NCBI GenBank assembly: GCA_951213105.1
Contig: OX578145.1
Span: forward strand, 119,829,239-119,893,238
Origin: Amaurobius ferox
Taxonomy: Eukaryota; Arthropoda; Arachnida; Araneae; Amaurobiidae
Reading direction: 5' to 3'
DNA length: 64,000 nt
Within the stretch, counting starts at the first letter, position 1, and each line of letters begins with the position of its first letter. This document shows positions 33,334-44,155 of this stretch, piece after piece. A program made the translations under genes and the position numbers. The notes beneath the pieces were generated by a model, which saw nothing but the letters and a program-made list of their open reading frames with translations, searched no databases and was not told where the DNA came from.

Positions 33334-36132
33334 CATGTTCTCTCTTTCGGCATCCCATACCTTGCAGTCTCTCAAAGTCGGCTTTTGGAACGCCAATGGA
33401 GTGCGTTCCAGGCTCGACGAGATGCGTGATTATGTTGTAGATGAGAACTTCGATATTTTTATGGTGAATGAGACCCACCTCACCCCCCCCCGCCTCCCCA
33501 GGAATCTGTAATTACACAGGTTATTTCTCATATAGAATGAGAGCTGGGGCGGCGGTGAGGGGTGGCGTCAACGGCGGCACTGCACTCTATGTTAAAAACA
33601 ACATTCCTCATCATAGGTTAAGTGTCCCGGCCTTCACGAAGCTTGAGGCCACAGCTATTCAAGTCACTATTCCAAATTTGGTCCCGATTGCACTTGCTTC
33701 AGTGTATATCCCTCCTGATAATAATACTAGATTACCTTCTTCGGAAATAGAAGCACTTTTAGGACTTAGCAGTAATATTATCATCGCTGGTGACCTAAAT
33801 TCTCGCCATGTTTCCTGGGACATAGCTTCGAATGGAAAAGGCAGAGATCTAAAACGATTGGTTCAGTGCGCCAACTTCAGGATCATAGCTCCACCCACTC
33901 CCACTCACTTCTTTACAGGAAGGACCCCAACCATAATTGATTTGGCTCTTTTCAGAAATATTCCATTCAGTCATACGATCAGTGTCGATAATAAATTGAC
34001 ATCTGATCACCTTCCTGTAATTCTCACCCTTAATATTGATAATATCATTTTGGACCACCCGGTGGAGCTATATACAAATTGGGACGATTTTCGTCACCTT
34101 CTTAATACTAAAAGTACTGCCCCCCCCTCTCAAAATTACCAGCACGGACGATATTGAAAATAGCGTCCAAGATTTTAATCACTTACTGCTAGAGGCATAT
34201 GCTGCAGCCTCGAAACCAAATCGTTCACGTGTGAACTATCACTCACTCCCGAGTGAAATTAAAGTCAAAATTAGGCAGCGTAACCGTGTGCGGAGAGATT
34301 GGCAGCGCAGTAGGTATCCCCCTTTGCAAGCGCAACTCCGCCACCTTCATAGCGAGGTCAAGTCTATGATTCGAACTCACACCCAGCAACGCTGGCGTAC
34401 TCACCTTGAGGGACTTACACCCACGAATCACAGTCTCTGGCGAACAGCTAAAAACATGAGAACCACGAAAACTTCAATTCCGCCCATTAATGGCTTACAT
34501 TCTCTCGCCCAGACTGCGGAGGAAAAAGCTAATGCTATTGCAGATAGCTTGGAACTCCAATTCACTCCACACGAAGACCCAAACTTCAGCCATATTTACA
34601 CAAGCACTTTACACGATTACCAACAGACCAATCAGAATGCTCTAAATGTACAAGCACCAAACGACCTTGAGTCCATACACTTGGCTGAAGTACACAACAT
34701 CATACGGAGCTTCAAAGTAAAGAAATCACCTGGCTCTGATAAAATCAGCAACAGAATGCTGAAAAATCTCCCTGTTTTTTATGAGTGCTGGCTCACCGTG
34801 CTCCTTAATCATATGTTGGAACTTCGATACTTTCCCCAGAGTTGGAAGACTGCTGACGTCATCCCTCTCTTCAAAAACGGTCAAAATCCAAATTCTGCTG
34901 ATAGCTACAGACCAATCAGCCTCCTATCTAGCCTTTCCAAAATTTTTGAGTTAGTGTTGCTTAGACGTTTGACTAGTTTCTGCAGATCGAAAGACATTTT
35001 AATTCCTGAACAGCACGGCTTTCGATCTGATTTTTCCACGCATTCCCAACTCATGCGTGTAGTTGAAACTATTCACAAAAACTCTACCAACAAGCAGTAT
35101 ACCAGCATAGTATTTTTTGATATCAGTAAAGCTTTTGATAAAGCCTTTATCCCTGGTCTGATCACCAAGCTGGTCCGACTTGGTATTTCGACACAACTTT
35201 TGACTCTCATCAACTCGTATCTTGCTAAACGTTCTTTCCGCGTACGAGTTGAACATTCTTACTCTTCTCCTCGGCCAATCAGAGCCGGGGTCCCACAGGG
35301 CGGAAATTTAAGCCCTCTTCTATTTAATCTTTATATCAACGATATACCCAAAAACCCTTACATCAGGCTGGCCATCTTTGCCGATGACACAGCCCTGATG
35401 GCAAGAAGCTCCAAACCACACCACACTATTAACACACTCCAAAGATACATAAAGAATAGTCTTGAGCACTGGCTCGTGAACTGGAGAATAAAAATCAATC
35501 CGACCAAGAGTGCAGTTGTCATTTTTCGACCGAACTACCGAGAACTTAGCATCAGTAACTTTTCCCTTAAAATTTTCAATGATCCGATCCCCTTTTCACA
35601 GTCAGCAAAGTATTTGGGAGTCACTTTGGACTGCAAATTACTTTTCTCTGAGCACATCATAAACAAAACTGCATCTGCTAACAAAACTTTTGTAGCCCTC
35701 CTCCCACTTCTCGGTAGAAAATCTCACTTGTCCCTTTACAATAAACTGCTCATCTACAAACAAATCATCGCACCTGCGTTTTTGTATGCTTGTCCTGTAT
35801 GGGGTTCGGCTGCAAAAACGCACATCGAGAAACTGCAAGTGTTTCAAAATAAAGTCTTGCGCTGTATTGTTAATGCGCCCTGGTTTGTCCAGAACGAGGT
35901 GATTCACCATGATCTTAAAGTCCCACACGTTACTGGGCACATTCGGACCACTTCTCAAAAATTTTTCAGGAAGAATACTAGCAAACCCTGCCTGAGAGGT
36001 GTCGATAGTAGCTACGACACTTCCACGACTTCCTATCTTGGGAAAAGAAGGCCTAGACACCTTCTCACAGGGCCTGCGGTGCCTCCGTGGAAGCGCCCCA
36101 GATATTCTGCGCCCCAGGCAGGCGTTTCCTAA
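33334..36132 (+). pseudogene. jockey-type ORF2 (AP endonuclease + reverse transcriptase)
   Basis: Enzyme for target-primed retrotransposition. The endonuclease begins at the ATG at 33334 (LKVGFWNANGVRS, MVNETHL), breaks at a 9-C run (33483-33491), then continues with GGTALYVKNN, IAGDLNSRHVSW (about 33785) and SDHLPVILTL (34003), carrying the expected catalytic residues. A second break at an 8-C run (34120-34127) leads into the long RT frame open to 36132: ADSYRPISLLSSLSKIFE, EQHGFRSDFSTHSQL, FFDISKAFDK, RAGVPQGGNLSPLLF and the active-site FADD (35377-35388). The C-terminal region is intact to the stop. Both breaks are at C homopolymers, so the copy may be only lightly damaged or even misread. 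Confidence 0.9.
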
Positions 36133-36985
36133 CCCTCGTATGCCGGCAGACGTTGAAGTCGCACTTTTCCACTCTGGAGCTGCCTCGGCAGACCCAGAGT
36201 GAAATGGAGCGTTCTGATTCGTCCTCCCCGGTGTACCCTCAATCCCTTTGATCTTGCATTGCCCGCGCCTTTGATGCCAGCCCGGTCAATTCGAAAATCA
36301 GAGACAGCTCTGACTAAACTTGTAAATAAAACAAATAAAATATTTAACTGTACTAAATTAATGTTATTATATCTAACTGTAAATCTAATGTATTGTGTGC
36401 CTGAAAAGGGCCTTCTTTTTTTCACAAAGAGCGACGGAAATTGTAAATATTGTAAATCGTAATTATCACAACCTGTACTTTAATATCCCTTGCAACTTAA
36501 CCTTAAACTAAAGTTAATACTTAATACTTAACTATAAGTTATTTATTTATACCTGCTACTAAAAATTTTAGCATAACTTGAATTATTCTATACTAAACCT
36601 AAATTATATAAACTTACTAAACTTAGAATTCTCCAGCGAGCATTTTCTATTGGTCACCTGCCCTTGGCCCCGCCCTCCCCCTCTCTTACAGCCACAGCAG
36701 CTCAGTACACAGTCTTTCAGCGACAGCCACTCCAAGATGAAGGCAACACTACCATCCAAGTTGCCACTGGACCTTCCAAAGCACCCAACTACAATGAGGA
36801 GTGCATATTGCTATTTTACATTCAACAAAATTCACCTACAGTGGACATTTTCATATTCTGATGTGGGCGTAAGGGACCTTCGGTCCCATGGAAGCCCGTA
36901 ACGAAGCGTCTTGGCTTGGCTTCTGTTCCAAGTGCTAACGCTATGCTGTCAAATTATACAGATGCTGTGAATGAATAAAAAAATA
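36133..36985 (+). other. 3' untranslated region of the jockey LINE
   Basis: Follows the ORF2 stop and is non-coding. It ends in an A-rich GAATGAATAAAAAAATAT just before the hAT right end. Open frames here are incidental. Confidence 0.55.
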
Positions 36986-37820
36986 TATTTTGAAGTAAAT
37001 TACAGGGGGTGTTGCAGCTCTGCAGCACTTATTGACTGGCCGCTACTGGCTATTACTAATTATCCTGAACTCGATGATTTATTCAAAAATGGATCCTTTT
37101 TCTCGACTTGTAGCTCAACACTTATGATGAAACAATGATAGACATTTGGGTTGAGCCCACTTAGGATTTTATATTAACTTCATTATGTTTTAGTTTTTGT
37201 ATTACATTGCTATTGTTGCAAGGCTGAATAAATTGTGAGCCACATGCATCTCTAGAAGTATGGCCATGGTGATAAGCATTTTCAACTTGGCATATCACTA
37301 ATTTTAATATTTTGGTTTTCTAAAAAATGTACATTTGAAGAACTTTCAGAATTAGAGTTTTAATAGTTTCTAGTCTTCCAGAAAAAATAAGACATGTGTA
37401 TCATCACTAGAAAAGGCAAAAATTTTGTTAATATTAGTCACTGAGCTATATGATAGTGGAGAGTGGGGCCTCTTGCAACGCCTTAACATCAGGCTTGATA
37501 TTCAAATATTGTGATTTTATGTACTACTAGATGGCCATCCTGTGCATTTGATGCTGTATTTTGAAAGCTTGACTGAAACTAGATAATAATTTATCAATAA
37601 ATTTACACAAGTTTTTTTATAATATTAAAAAAACTTGTGTAAATTTTATACACAGTAACAGTAGGATTACAATTTAATTTATTTAAATGAAGCTGCATGC
37701 CCCCCAAAACAGACCTGTTTATTATGAAATTAGATGTAAAATAGTTAATTCTAAAGTTAAGCCTAAAAGCATGAATACTTTTAGGATGAATCTGGCCAGT
37801 TAGGGTGCCTTGAGACGCAT

Positions 37821-38370
37821 GATAGTGGGGCACCTTGGAACACCTGATGAAATTGTTGTTTTGCTGTGACTACTGTATATAATGATTTTAATTTACTGCA
37901 TTTAATTTAAGCCTTTGTTACTCAGGAAGCCTCTAAATATTTCATCTGTTGAAATGCTAGATTTTTTTCTAGATTTTTCACTGCAAGTTTAATACATGTG
38001 CATTGTTTAAAATTGTTTTTACTTAAATTCATAGTTTGTGTTAGGTATTTAAATTGAGTAATATAACCAAAAATTTGTCTATATATATATATCTATAAAA
38101 AAGTTCAGATTTAAAAATGTATTCATTGAAGGCATTGTCTCAAGGTGCTCAAACAGGGGGGGGGGGACACATCATTAGGACACTTGAAGGGTTCTGATAA
38201 AACAATGTTTAATAATTATGCATAAGACATTTGAAGAGAGTTATACTTTTATCATATTCAGAAGTATTTAATATATATGATAAGTGTTTGATTAAGATAT
38301 AATTATAAAAAATATTTATAAAAATGAATAACTGAGAAGTATTCTAAATGGCCTCACTTTTCCCTATTAT
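37821..38370. mobile_element. MITE-like element, family with GGGGAAAGTGGGGCACC ends (copy A)
   Basis: The left end is GATAGTGGGGCACCTTGGAA; the right end (ACTTTTCCCTATTATG) is an inverted variant. The same ~550 bp sequence occurs inverted at 49339-49876. A further end-like stretch GAGAGTGGGGCCTCTTGCAA at 37455 may belong to another partial copy. It contains an 11-G homopolymer near 38156. No coding capacity. Confidence 0.55.
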
Positions 38371-38709
38371 GCAGCTATGTATACAGCAGAGTCAATGATG
38401 CTAATATTTTATTTTTATTTATTTCTGTCGGTGATACATAATGGTACAAGTCTAATTACAATGATCACAGTACAAGGAATCATAAATCAAAGCAAAATCT
38501 TCAAACATAAGTTAAAAAAAAAAAAAATTGATACATAGCAAACAACATGAGTTAAATAACGTAAAAAATTTAAAAACGGAAAAGTTTCTCAAAAGATTGC
38601 GATTAACATTAGTTGGAATGTGAAATAATGTATGAGACCTTAAACTAGGTTTGCTAGCATAAAGATTGATCACATTTAAAAGTACACTACAACCAATCTG
38701 ATTGTTAAG

Positions 38710-39489
38710 TTAGTTCCTAAAAAACACCATACATAACATGTTCCACTGAGATTTTAATGAATTAATACCAAACAAGTGCCTGAGATACATAGAAGAAATG
38801 CTACTGGAGTATAAACCATTGACCTTAAAATAAAAGAAACTCACAACCTTCTGAACCTTTTCAATCACATGAACTGAATCGCTATAATAAGGATCCCACA
38901 TTAAAGAACCATATTCCAATAATGAATTGGTCAAACATTAGAATCAAATAAGTAAATTAAAACATTAATATTAGTTCCCCAGTATCCCTTAGTATCCCTA
39001 GTTTTCCTAAAAACGAAACCAAGTAGGTCTAGAAATAATATTTTGAATAGTAAATTGAATTTGAACGGACATGAACTGAAATTAAAAAAAAATGCCCAAG
39101 TCATTGAAGCTATTCACACGAGTAAGGAATTCAGAGTTAATACAGTATGTAAAAAAGAAATAGTATGCCTATAAGTAAAGCTGATATTATTGCATTTGAA
39201 ATATTCAACTTCAGATTATTATTTCCTGACCATAGATACAGTTGATTAAGATCAAATTGTAATTTGTAGAAATCATCAATAGTTTCAATACACTTATAGA
39301 GTTTAAGATCATCAGCAAACAGAAGACAACTATGGGAATGTCATTTACAAAATGTAGGAATAACAAAGGCCCTAGGTTAGAACCCTTAGGAACGCCAGAT
39401 CCATTTGAAAAATGTGACACAGCAGAATAATAGGTGACAGTAAGAGATCTCCTCGTTAAAAACGAATAAAGGCAATCCAAAACGTCCAA
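38710..39489 (-). pseudogene. CR1/L2-like RT, C-terminal half
   Basis: Two fragments. 39489-39211 has FLTRRSLTV and SGVPKGSNLGPLLF, normally just before the catalytic YADD block, which is degenerate here (PIVVFCLLMILNS). 38934-38710 holds the thumb-side LLEYGSLMWDPYYSDSVHVI motif. Frameshifts and stops lie between. About 85-110 residues are missing between the motif at 40746 and this part, so a deletion accompanied the hAT insertion or followed it. Confidence 0.7.
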
Positions 39490-39510
39490 ACCATTTTATA
39501 CAGTTTTAAC

Positions 39511-40734
39511 CAGGGTTAGAAATATCTGGTCCAAAAAAATTGATGCCCAAGCTATAATTTTACATGCTCAACATTTTTCTGGTGATATTTTTCACTGCTG
39601 ATAGATCTGAAGTCCATGAAATTAAGTATATTAAATATCATTATATACATAGCCTATAATTTAATATTAAAAGTAAAAAATTAGTTACTTTTAATGAAGT
39701 AAATATATTAAAAATAGAAAAAAAAAATTACTTTTAATATTATCAATCACTATATCATATGGCATCACACAACTGAAGAGCGTGTCCATTAATATACCTT
39801 GTACTTTTGGCAGCTGATTGCCAATGTTCGATGGCTAGTGATGTATCATAATTACATATGTTAGGGCCATCAATACTTATCTGCATCAAACCATTCATGG
39901 TATTAGTCAAGAGGCGAGAACGAAGAGATGTCTTTACACGGTTCATACAACTGAAGCCTCTTTCACATGCAGATGTACTGGGTGAAAAGCAAAACATAAT
40001 TTCTACCAATAGAGGATGTTGGTCATGTCTTTTGGTTTAGTTTCAAGAAGGTATGAATACACAGTGAAGGGGCATATTGATGCAGTTGCACTTATACTTC
40101 TTACATTTAACTTAAAAGTTGACCATTCTAATTGAGCGAGTCTGATTTCCTGGTTGTCGAGAACTGCACTAAAATATTCACATAGTTGAGCAATTTCTTC
40201 ATTACCATAAGATTATAATGACTGAATATTGTTAATTGGCCATACATGAAAATTAAAAACTTGGAAGTGTGATAATGGTTTTCGATGCAGCATTTCAAAT
40301 CTGCTGGCGACACTATCCATCATATCGCTGATGAGATCTTCAAGAGGTTCGGCATTATCTTTCCCCACTCAGTTTTATGCCATGAAAGAAGGAACCGTTA
40401 AATGCATCTTGAAAATATTTCAAATACCTTCCAGTAGTGTTGCTCTATGCTTTCCAACTTAAGGCATGTATCCTCCAGAGCACTACTAATGTCTAACAAA
40501 GTAAATTAATTTGCTTGGAATTTCTTTGAAACAGCTGCTAGGATTTCAATCAAGAACATCAAGCCAGTAGTGCAATGTTTTAACAGATCGAATACTGTGA
40601 ATTTCTTTCAAGTAACCCTTTGCCTTTGTTGACTTTGCAATATCTTTTTCTGCAGCAACATTTTCAAAATGCATGTCTATCATCGTCAAATTCTTTTGCA
40701 AGGCTGATAGAGCACCCTGCAGATAAATCACCCT
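39511..40734 (-). pseudogene. hAT transposase remnant inserted in the CR1/L2-like LINE
   Basis: Minus-strand frames: 40740-40546 (LQGALSALQKNLTMIDMHFE, ending TLHYWLDVLD) and 40009-39755 (FSPSTSACERGFSCMNRVKT, SLRSRLLTNTMNGLMQISID, then W further on). The second is the hAT C-terminal dimerisation signature (ERGFSxMNxxKxxLRSRL). The ends may be CAGGGTTAGAA (39511) and the complement at ACCCTG (40729-40734). Flanking 8-mers do not match, so the limits are tentative. Confidence 0.65.
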
Positions 40735-40745
40735 GTACATTCAAA

Positions 40746-42350
40746 CATTTTAGAAAATGGAAATAAAATAGTGATTGGTCTGTAATTTGTAACATCATAT
40801 CTGCAACCATATTTAAAGACAGATAAAATTTTAGTAGACTTCCATAAGTTAGGAAAAGAAGGATTTTAAGGACAAGTTGTTTGACTTGGATTTTAAGGAC
40901 AAGTTGAGTAAAATTAAAAGTGGATAAGCAGAAGACTCACAACAGCCCTTAACAATAAACGAAGGAACATTATCATAACCAAGGGATTTTGGAGATTTTA
41001 ATTGCTTGATAACATTTAGCACATCAGTAATAGTAATATAAAGAATATTAACGCAATCATCAACATACCATTAATAGTATTAGGAATACATAGACATTTA
41101 TCAAATAAGGTACTTTCCACAAAATCAGAGCTGAAGTAGTTAGCAAAAGCATTAGCTATAGATCAAGATCGAGAATCATTAAGTTTTCTATTATCAAGGT
41201 AAAAATTCATATTAATTTTCTTTTTATCATCATAACTACAGTATTTAAAGAATTTTTTGTGGTTATCTGCAAAGTCAGCTTCAAGACCATTATTATAATT
41301 TTTATAGTCATGCTCAATATTTAATTTGCTAATCTTCCTATATTCACCAAATAATTCATAGTCTTTAGCATCACCCAACCTTTTATACCTGTGAGGATAT
41401 TTGACTTTGAACTTGTTTTACAGTCTCACTAGTGAATCAAACAAGATAATGTCTTTTAGAGTAATACTTGATAAGAACATGAGAGTTTACAACACCCTTA
41501 ATAATATCATCAAAGTATGAAACAGTACAATCAATGTTATTAAAATGACATAACGGGCTCCAATCAATATCGCGAAAAACATTATACAGGTTCAAATAGT
41601 CAATTCTATTAAAATCATAAAACGTATTTAAACATTGGGCTCAATCATTTTTGACACTAGCGACATTAATAAGGACAGTAACATTAAGAACAGGGTGGTA
41701 CAGGTCCTCAGGGACAAGTGGGTCATTAGATTTAAAAATATCAATGGCAAAATTACAAACATTGGAAATAATAAGGTCAAGAATATTACTAAAAGTATTG
41801 CATATTTGATTGATCTGCTTACAATTAAGTAGATACAATGCATTAAGTAAAATATTTTCAATGTCCGAGTAAAATGTAAAAGAGTCATCAAGTTCTGACC
41901 AGTTAATAGATGACATATTGAAATCACTAATGAGTAAGAATCAAGTATCAAGCATACCAAATAAATTTTCTAAGCATTTAAAAAAATCATCATAAAGATA
42001 AATACTAGAACTGACTCCAAAATAAACTATGCCAATATACAGTCTAAATTTCTTAGAAAATTGCAGACTGATTCAAATACACTCAGAATTATAGTCAAAG
42101 GAGATTTAAGATGCAGAAAAGTTCTTTTTCACTGCTATCAAGATTCCATCACCACAACACAAACCAATAGTCACTGAGTCACAATCATATCTAAAAACAT
42201 AACGGACATCAAAGAGTTCAATATTGAAAATTCGTCATATAGCCATGTCTCAGGCATATAATGTCATAATCACATGATAGAAAGCATTAAAAAGGTATGG
42301 CCCTTAGATCTAAGACCTCGGACATTCTGATAATGTACTTTAAATATACT
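40746..42350 (-). pseudogene. CR1/L2-like endonuclease and RT N-terminal half
   Basis: The fragment 41916-41641 reads LDDSFTFYSDIENILLNALY and ends DPLVPEDLYHPVLN, the C-terminal part of an AP endonuclease (the expected DHxP reads LYHP). 41378-41163 is the Lys-rich linker before the RT (KKFFKYCSYDDKKK). 40890-40746 has PNLWKSTKILSVFKYG and NYRPITI. Numerous stops. The N-terminal endonuclease up to 42350 is too decayed to follow. Confidence 0.65.
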
Positions 42351-42357
42351 TGCTTTT

Positions 42358-42855
42358 CTAGATAGTCATGGGAGATCTACTACCCCCACTAGCACTTGAA
42401 TTTTTTGGGACAGAAGTCTCAGACACAGGAGACTCAATAACAGGAGTCACATTATTCCCATTACCCCCTTTTTCAGCTTCACAGTTTTTAACTTGTGAAC
42501 AAAAGCACAGAGGATCACCTATAAGTTCTTTTGTCCTTCCATAAAATTCTTGAATTGACACTCCTTCCGACCAAAGGGAATGTTCGATCAAGGCTGGGTA
42601 TATAGATTCATCAGAACTGATCACAAAGGATGAATTGAATTTAGAGTTCTGTGTCCTTATCTTCATGTATTTAAACTCAATTTTCAAACAAGAAATAAGT
42701 GTAGCAATATCCCCAACTTCAGTATCAACATGGAATCTATTAATTAGGAAATTCTTCTTTTGAGTTCTTCGTACAATTCTCATATTTGATCCCTGTAAGA
42801 AATTCACAACTAGTTGTTGCCTTTTCATAGGACAAGCTGTAAAATTATTACTCAA
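42358..42855 (-). pseudogene. CR1/L2-like ORF1, C-terminal part
   Basis: 166 codons on the minus strand. The stretch INRFHVDTEVGDIATLISCL, SFVISSDESIYPALIEHSLW and SEGVSIQEFYGRTKE resembles the C-terminal domain of ORF1 proteins of CR1/L2-type LINEs (pattern: WPEGxxVRxFYG). The upstream region to about 43080 holds a further decayed ORF1 stretch (DDVPINQLKTNIHDMNNRSL). Confidence 0.6.
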
Positions 42856-43468
42856 GTGTGTTTATTTGAGATATCATGTGCAACTGATCTAGTTTTACCC
42901 TCCCCAATGCTGTGTATTAGTTAGTGTACTAACTAGTTGTATTTGGTCTAGGAAGTTTATTCTTTTCAAACCTGGGAACATTACCATATTTACTCAGTGA
43001 CCGATTATTCATATCATGTATGTTGGTTTTTAGCTGATTAATCGGAACATCATCACTGATAATCTGGGCAAATGTCTGGCACATATAATAACACTTTCTC
43101 TTGTATAAATTTCCTCTCCTCCACCAGTATGAGAAATCAGAAAATTATCACCATTAAGAACGCTATAATCAGAAATTATATCAGCATCTTGACCACCTGT
43201 TTTACCAATAATACATTCACTACTTTCAAATTATTTAGATTTGAAACAGTTCATTCTATTCACAGCATAATATACATATTTATTCATTTTTATGTGTGTT
43301 TTAGTTCACTTATTAAATAACTAGCTGTCTTTGGAACCAGTCTTTTACATTTTGACAAAGCTTTTAAGTTGCAATAGCTGTGGTAAACTCAGACATGAGC
43401 ATGAAGGTTAAAATTGGCTATATTGGAGTACATACTTGATATCCATTTGTATTGTCACTTGCCCTTAA

Positions 43469-44151
43469 CCCTTTCGCGACGAACGGCACGCCCAAGTGCC
43501 AGATGCGAACATGCATTCAAGGACGAGCGGCACTCACTCGGGCCAGAGGAAATTTTACCACAAGCGGATAGTGGCACGCATAAGTGCCAGTGCGCAGAAC
43601 GTTTTAATTTGTGAACTAGATGGCGTTACTTGTCCATGGAACTAACTTCAATGCATTTTGCAGAGGCATGACCTTGGCAGAAGAGGATCGAATGAATTAT
43701 TTCTCCATTTGGAGCGGTGAAAATCATTCTGTAACATAAACAAACAGAGCAATTCTCGTAGCATCAACAATTTTATAATTGAGTTTCGGTTTTTATTTTT
43801 ATTTCAGCGTTATGATTTCGTTGGTGAATCATAGGAATATAAGAGAGTATTTTTTTTGTTTGGGTTTTAGAGGCAGTGAAATTATTCGTTTATTTCGGAT
43901 AAAAGAATGGGAGCAACTAACGAGTATTTTGTATTCAGATTTGTATGAAAATTATACATCAAATAGAACATAAATATTTCTTTTATTCCTGTAAAAAGTA
44001 GATTTCTGTGTTGAATAGGTGATTTTTAGTGAATTTTTTTCGAGAGTTAGGCTTAGCGCAAAAAATGCGCCGTCCTTTTCAACCAGTTCGGAAGCGAAGC
44101 GCGTCGTCTTTTGGGCCGCGACAGTTCCGGAATGCCGCCGTCCCGAAAGGG
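43469..44151. mobile_element. piggyBac-type MITE, TTAA target
   Basis: 683 bp with terminal inverted repeats CCCTTTCGCGACG and CCCTTTCGGGACG (one mismatch), flanked on both sides by TTAA (43465-43468, 44152-44155). Just inside the left end are several short GC-rich inverted words (GGCACGCCCAAGTGCC near 43485, GTGGCACGCATAAGTGCC near 43572), possible transposase-binding sites. No transposase coding; open frames are incidental. Confidence 0.85.
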
Positions 44152-44155
44152 TTAA

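Larger units (their letters stand above)
32150..36985 (+). mobile_element. jockey-clade non-LTR retrotransposon
   Basis: Near full-length LINE: a ~70 bp leader, gag-like ORF1 (32225-33294), ORF2 with endonuclease and reverse transcriptase (33334-36132) and a ~850 bp 3' region ending in GAATGAATAAAAAAATAT. It is much richer in G+C than its surroundings. It sits inside the hAT element, so it arrived later. No target duplication could be recognised, so both ends are approximate. Confidence 0.85.
29791..37048 (-). mobile_element. hAT transposon, split by a jockey-clade LINE
   Basis: The left end is CAGTAGTGGC (29791) and the right end is the complement of CAGTAGCGGC (ending 37048): a 10 bp inverted repeat with one mismatch, of the CAGTGGCGGC type. 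Flanking 8 bp sequences GTTGTTAC (29783-29790) and GCTATTAC (37049-37056) match at six positions. The transposase remnant lies on the minus strand at 29985-31960. The LINE occupies about 32150-36985, so the hAT element alone is about 2.4 kb. Confidence 0.75.
38405..43080 (-). mobile_element. CR1/L2-like non-LTR retrotransposon, degenerate
   Basis: Minus-strand LINE pieces in the right order. ORF1 C-terminal part at 42855-42358; endonuclease to RT linker at about 41960-41160; RT palm-proximal motif at 40890-40746 (PNLWKSTKILSVFKYG, NYRPITILFPFSKMFE); RT at 39489-39211 (SGVPKGSNLGPLLFLHFVND); C-terminal part at 38934-38710 (LLEYGSLMWDPYYSD, IEKVQK). The 3' end on this strand finishes with an AAATAAATAAAAATAAAATA tail (about 38405-38425). 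It is interrupted by a hAT remnant at 39511-40734. Confidence 0.75.
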
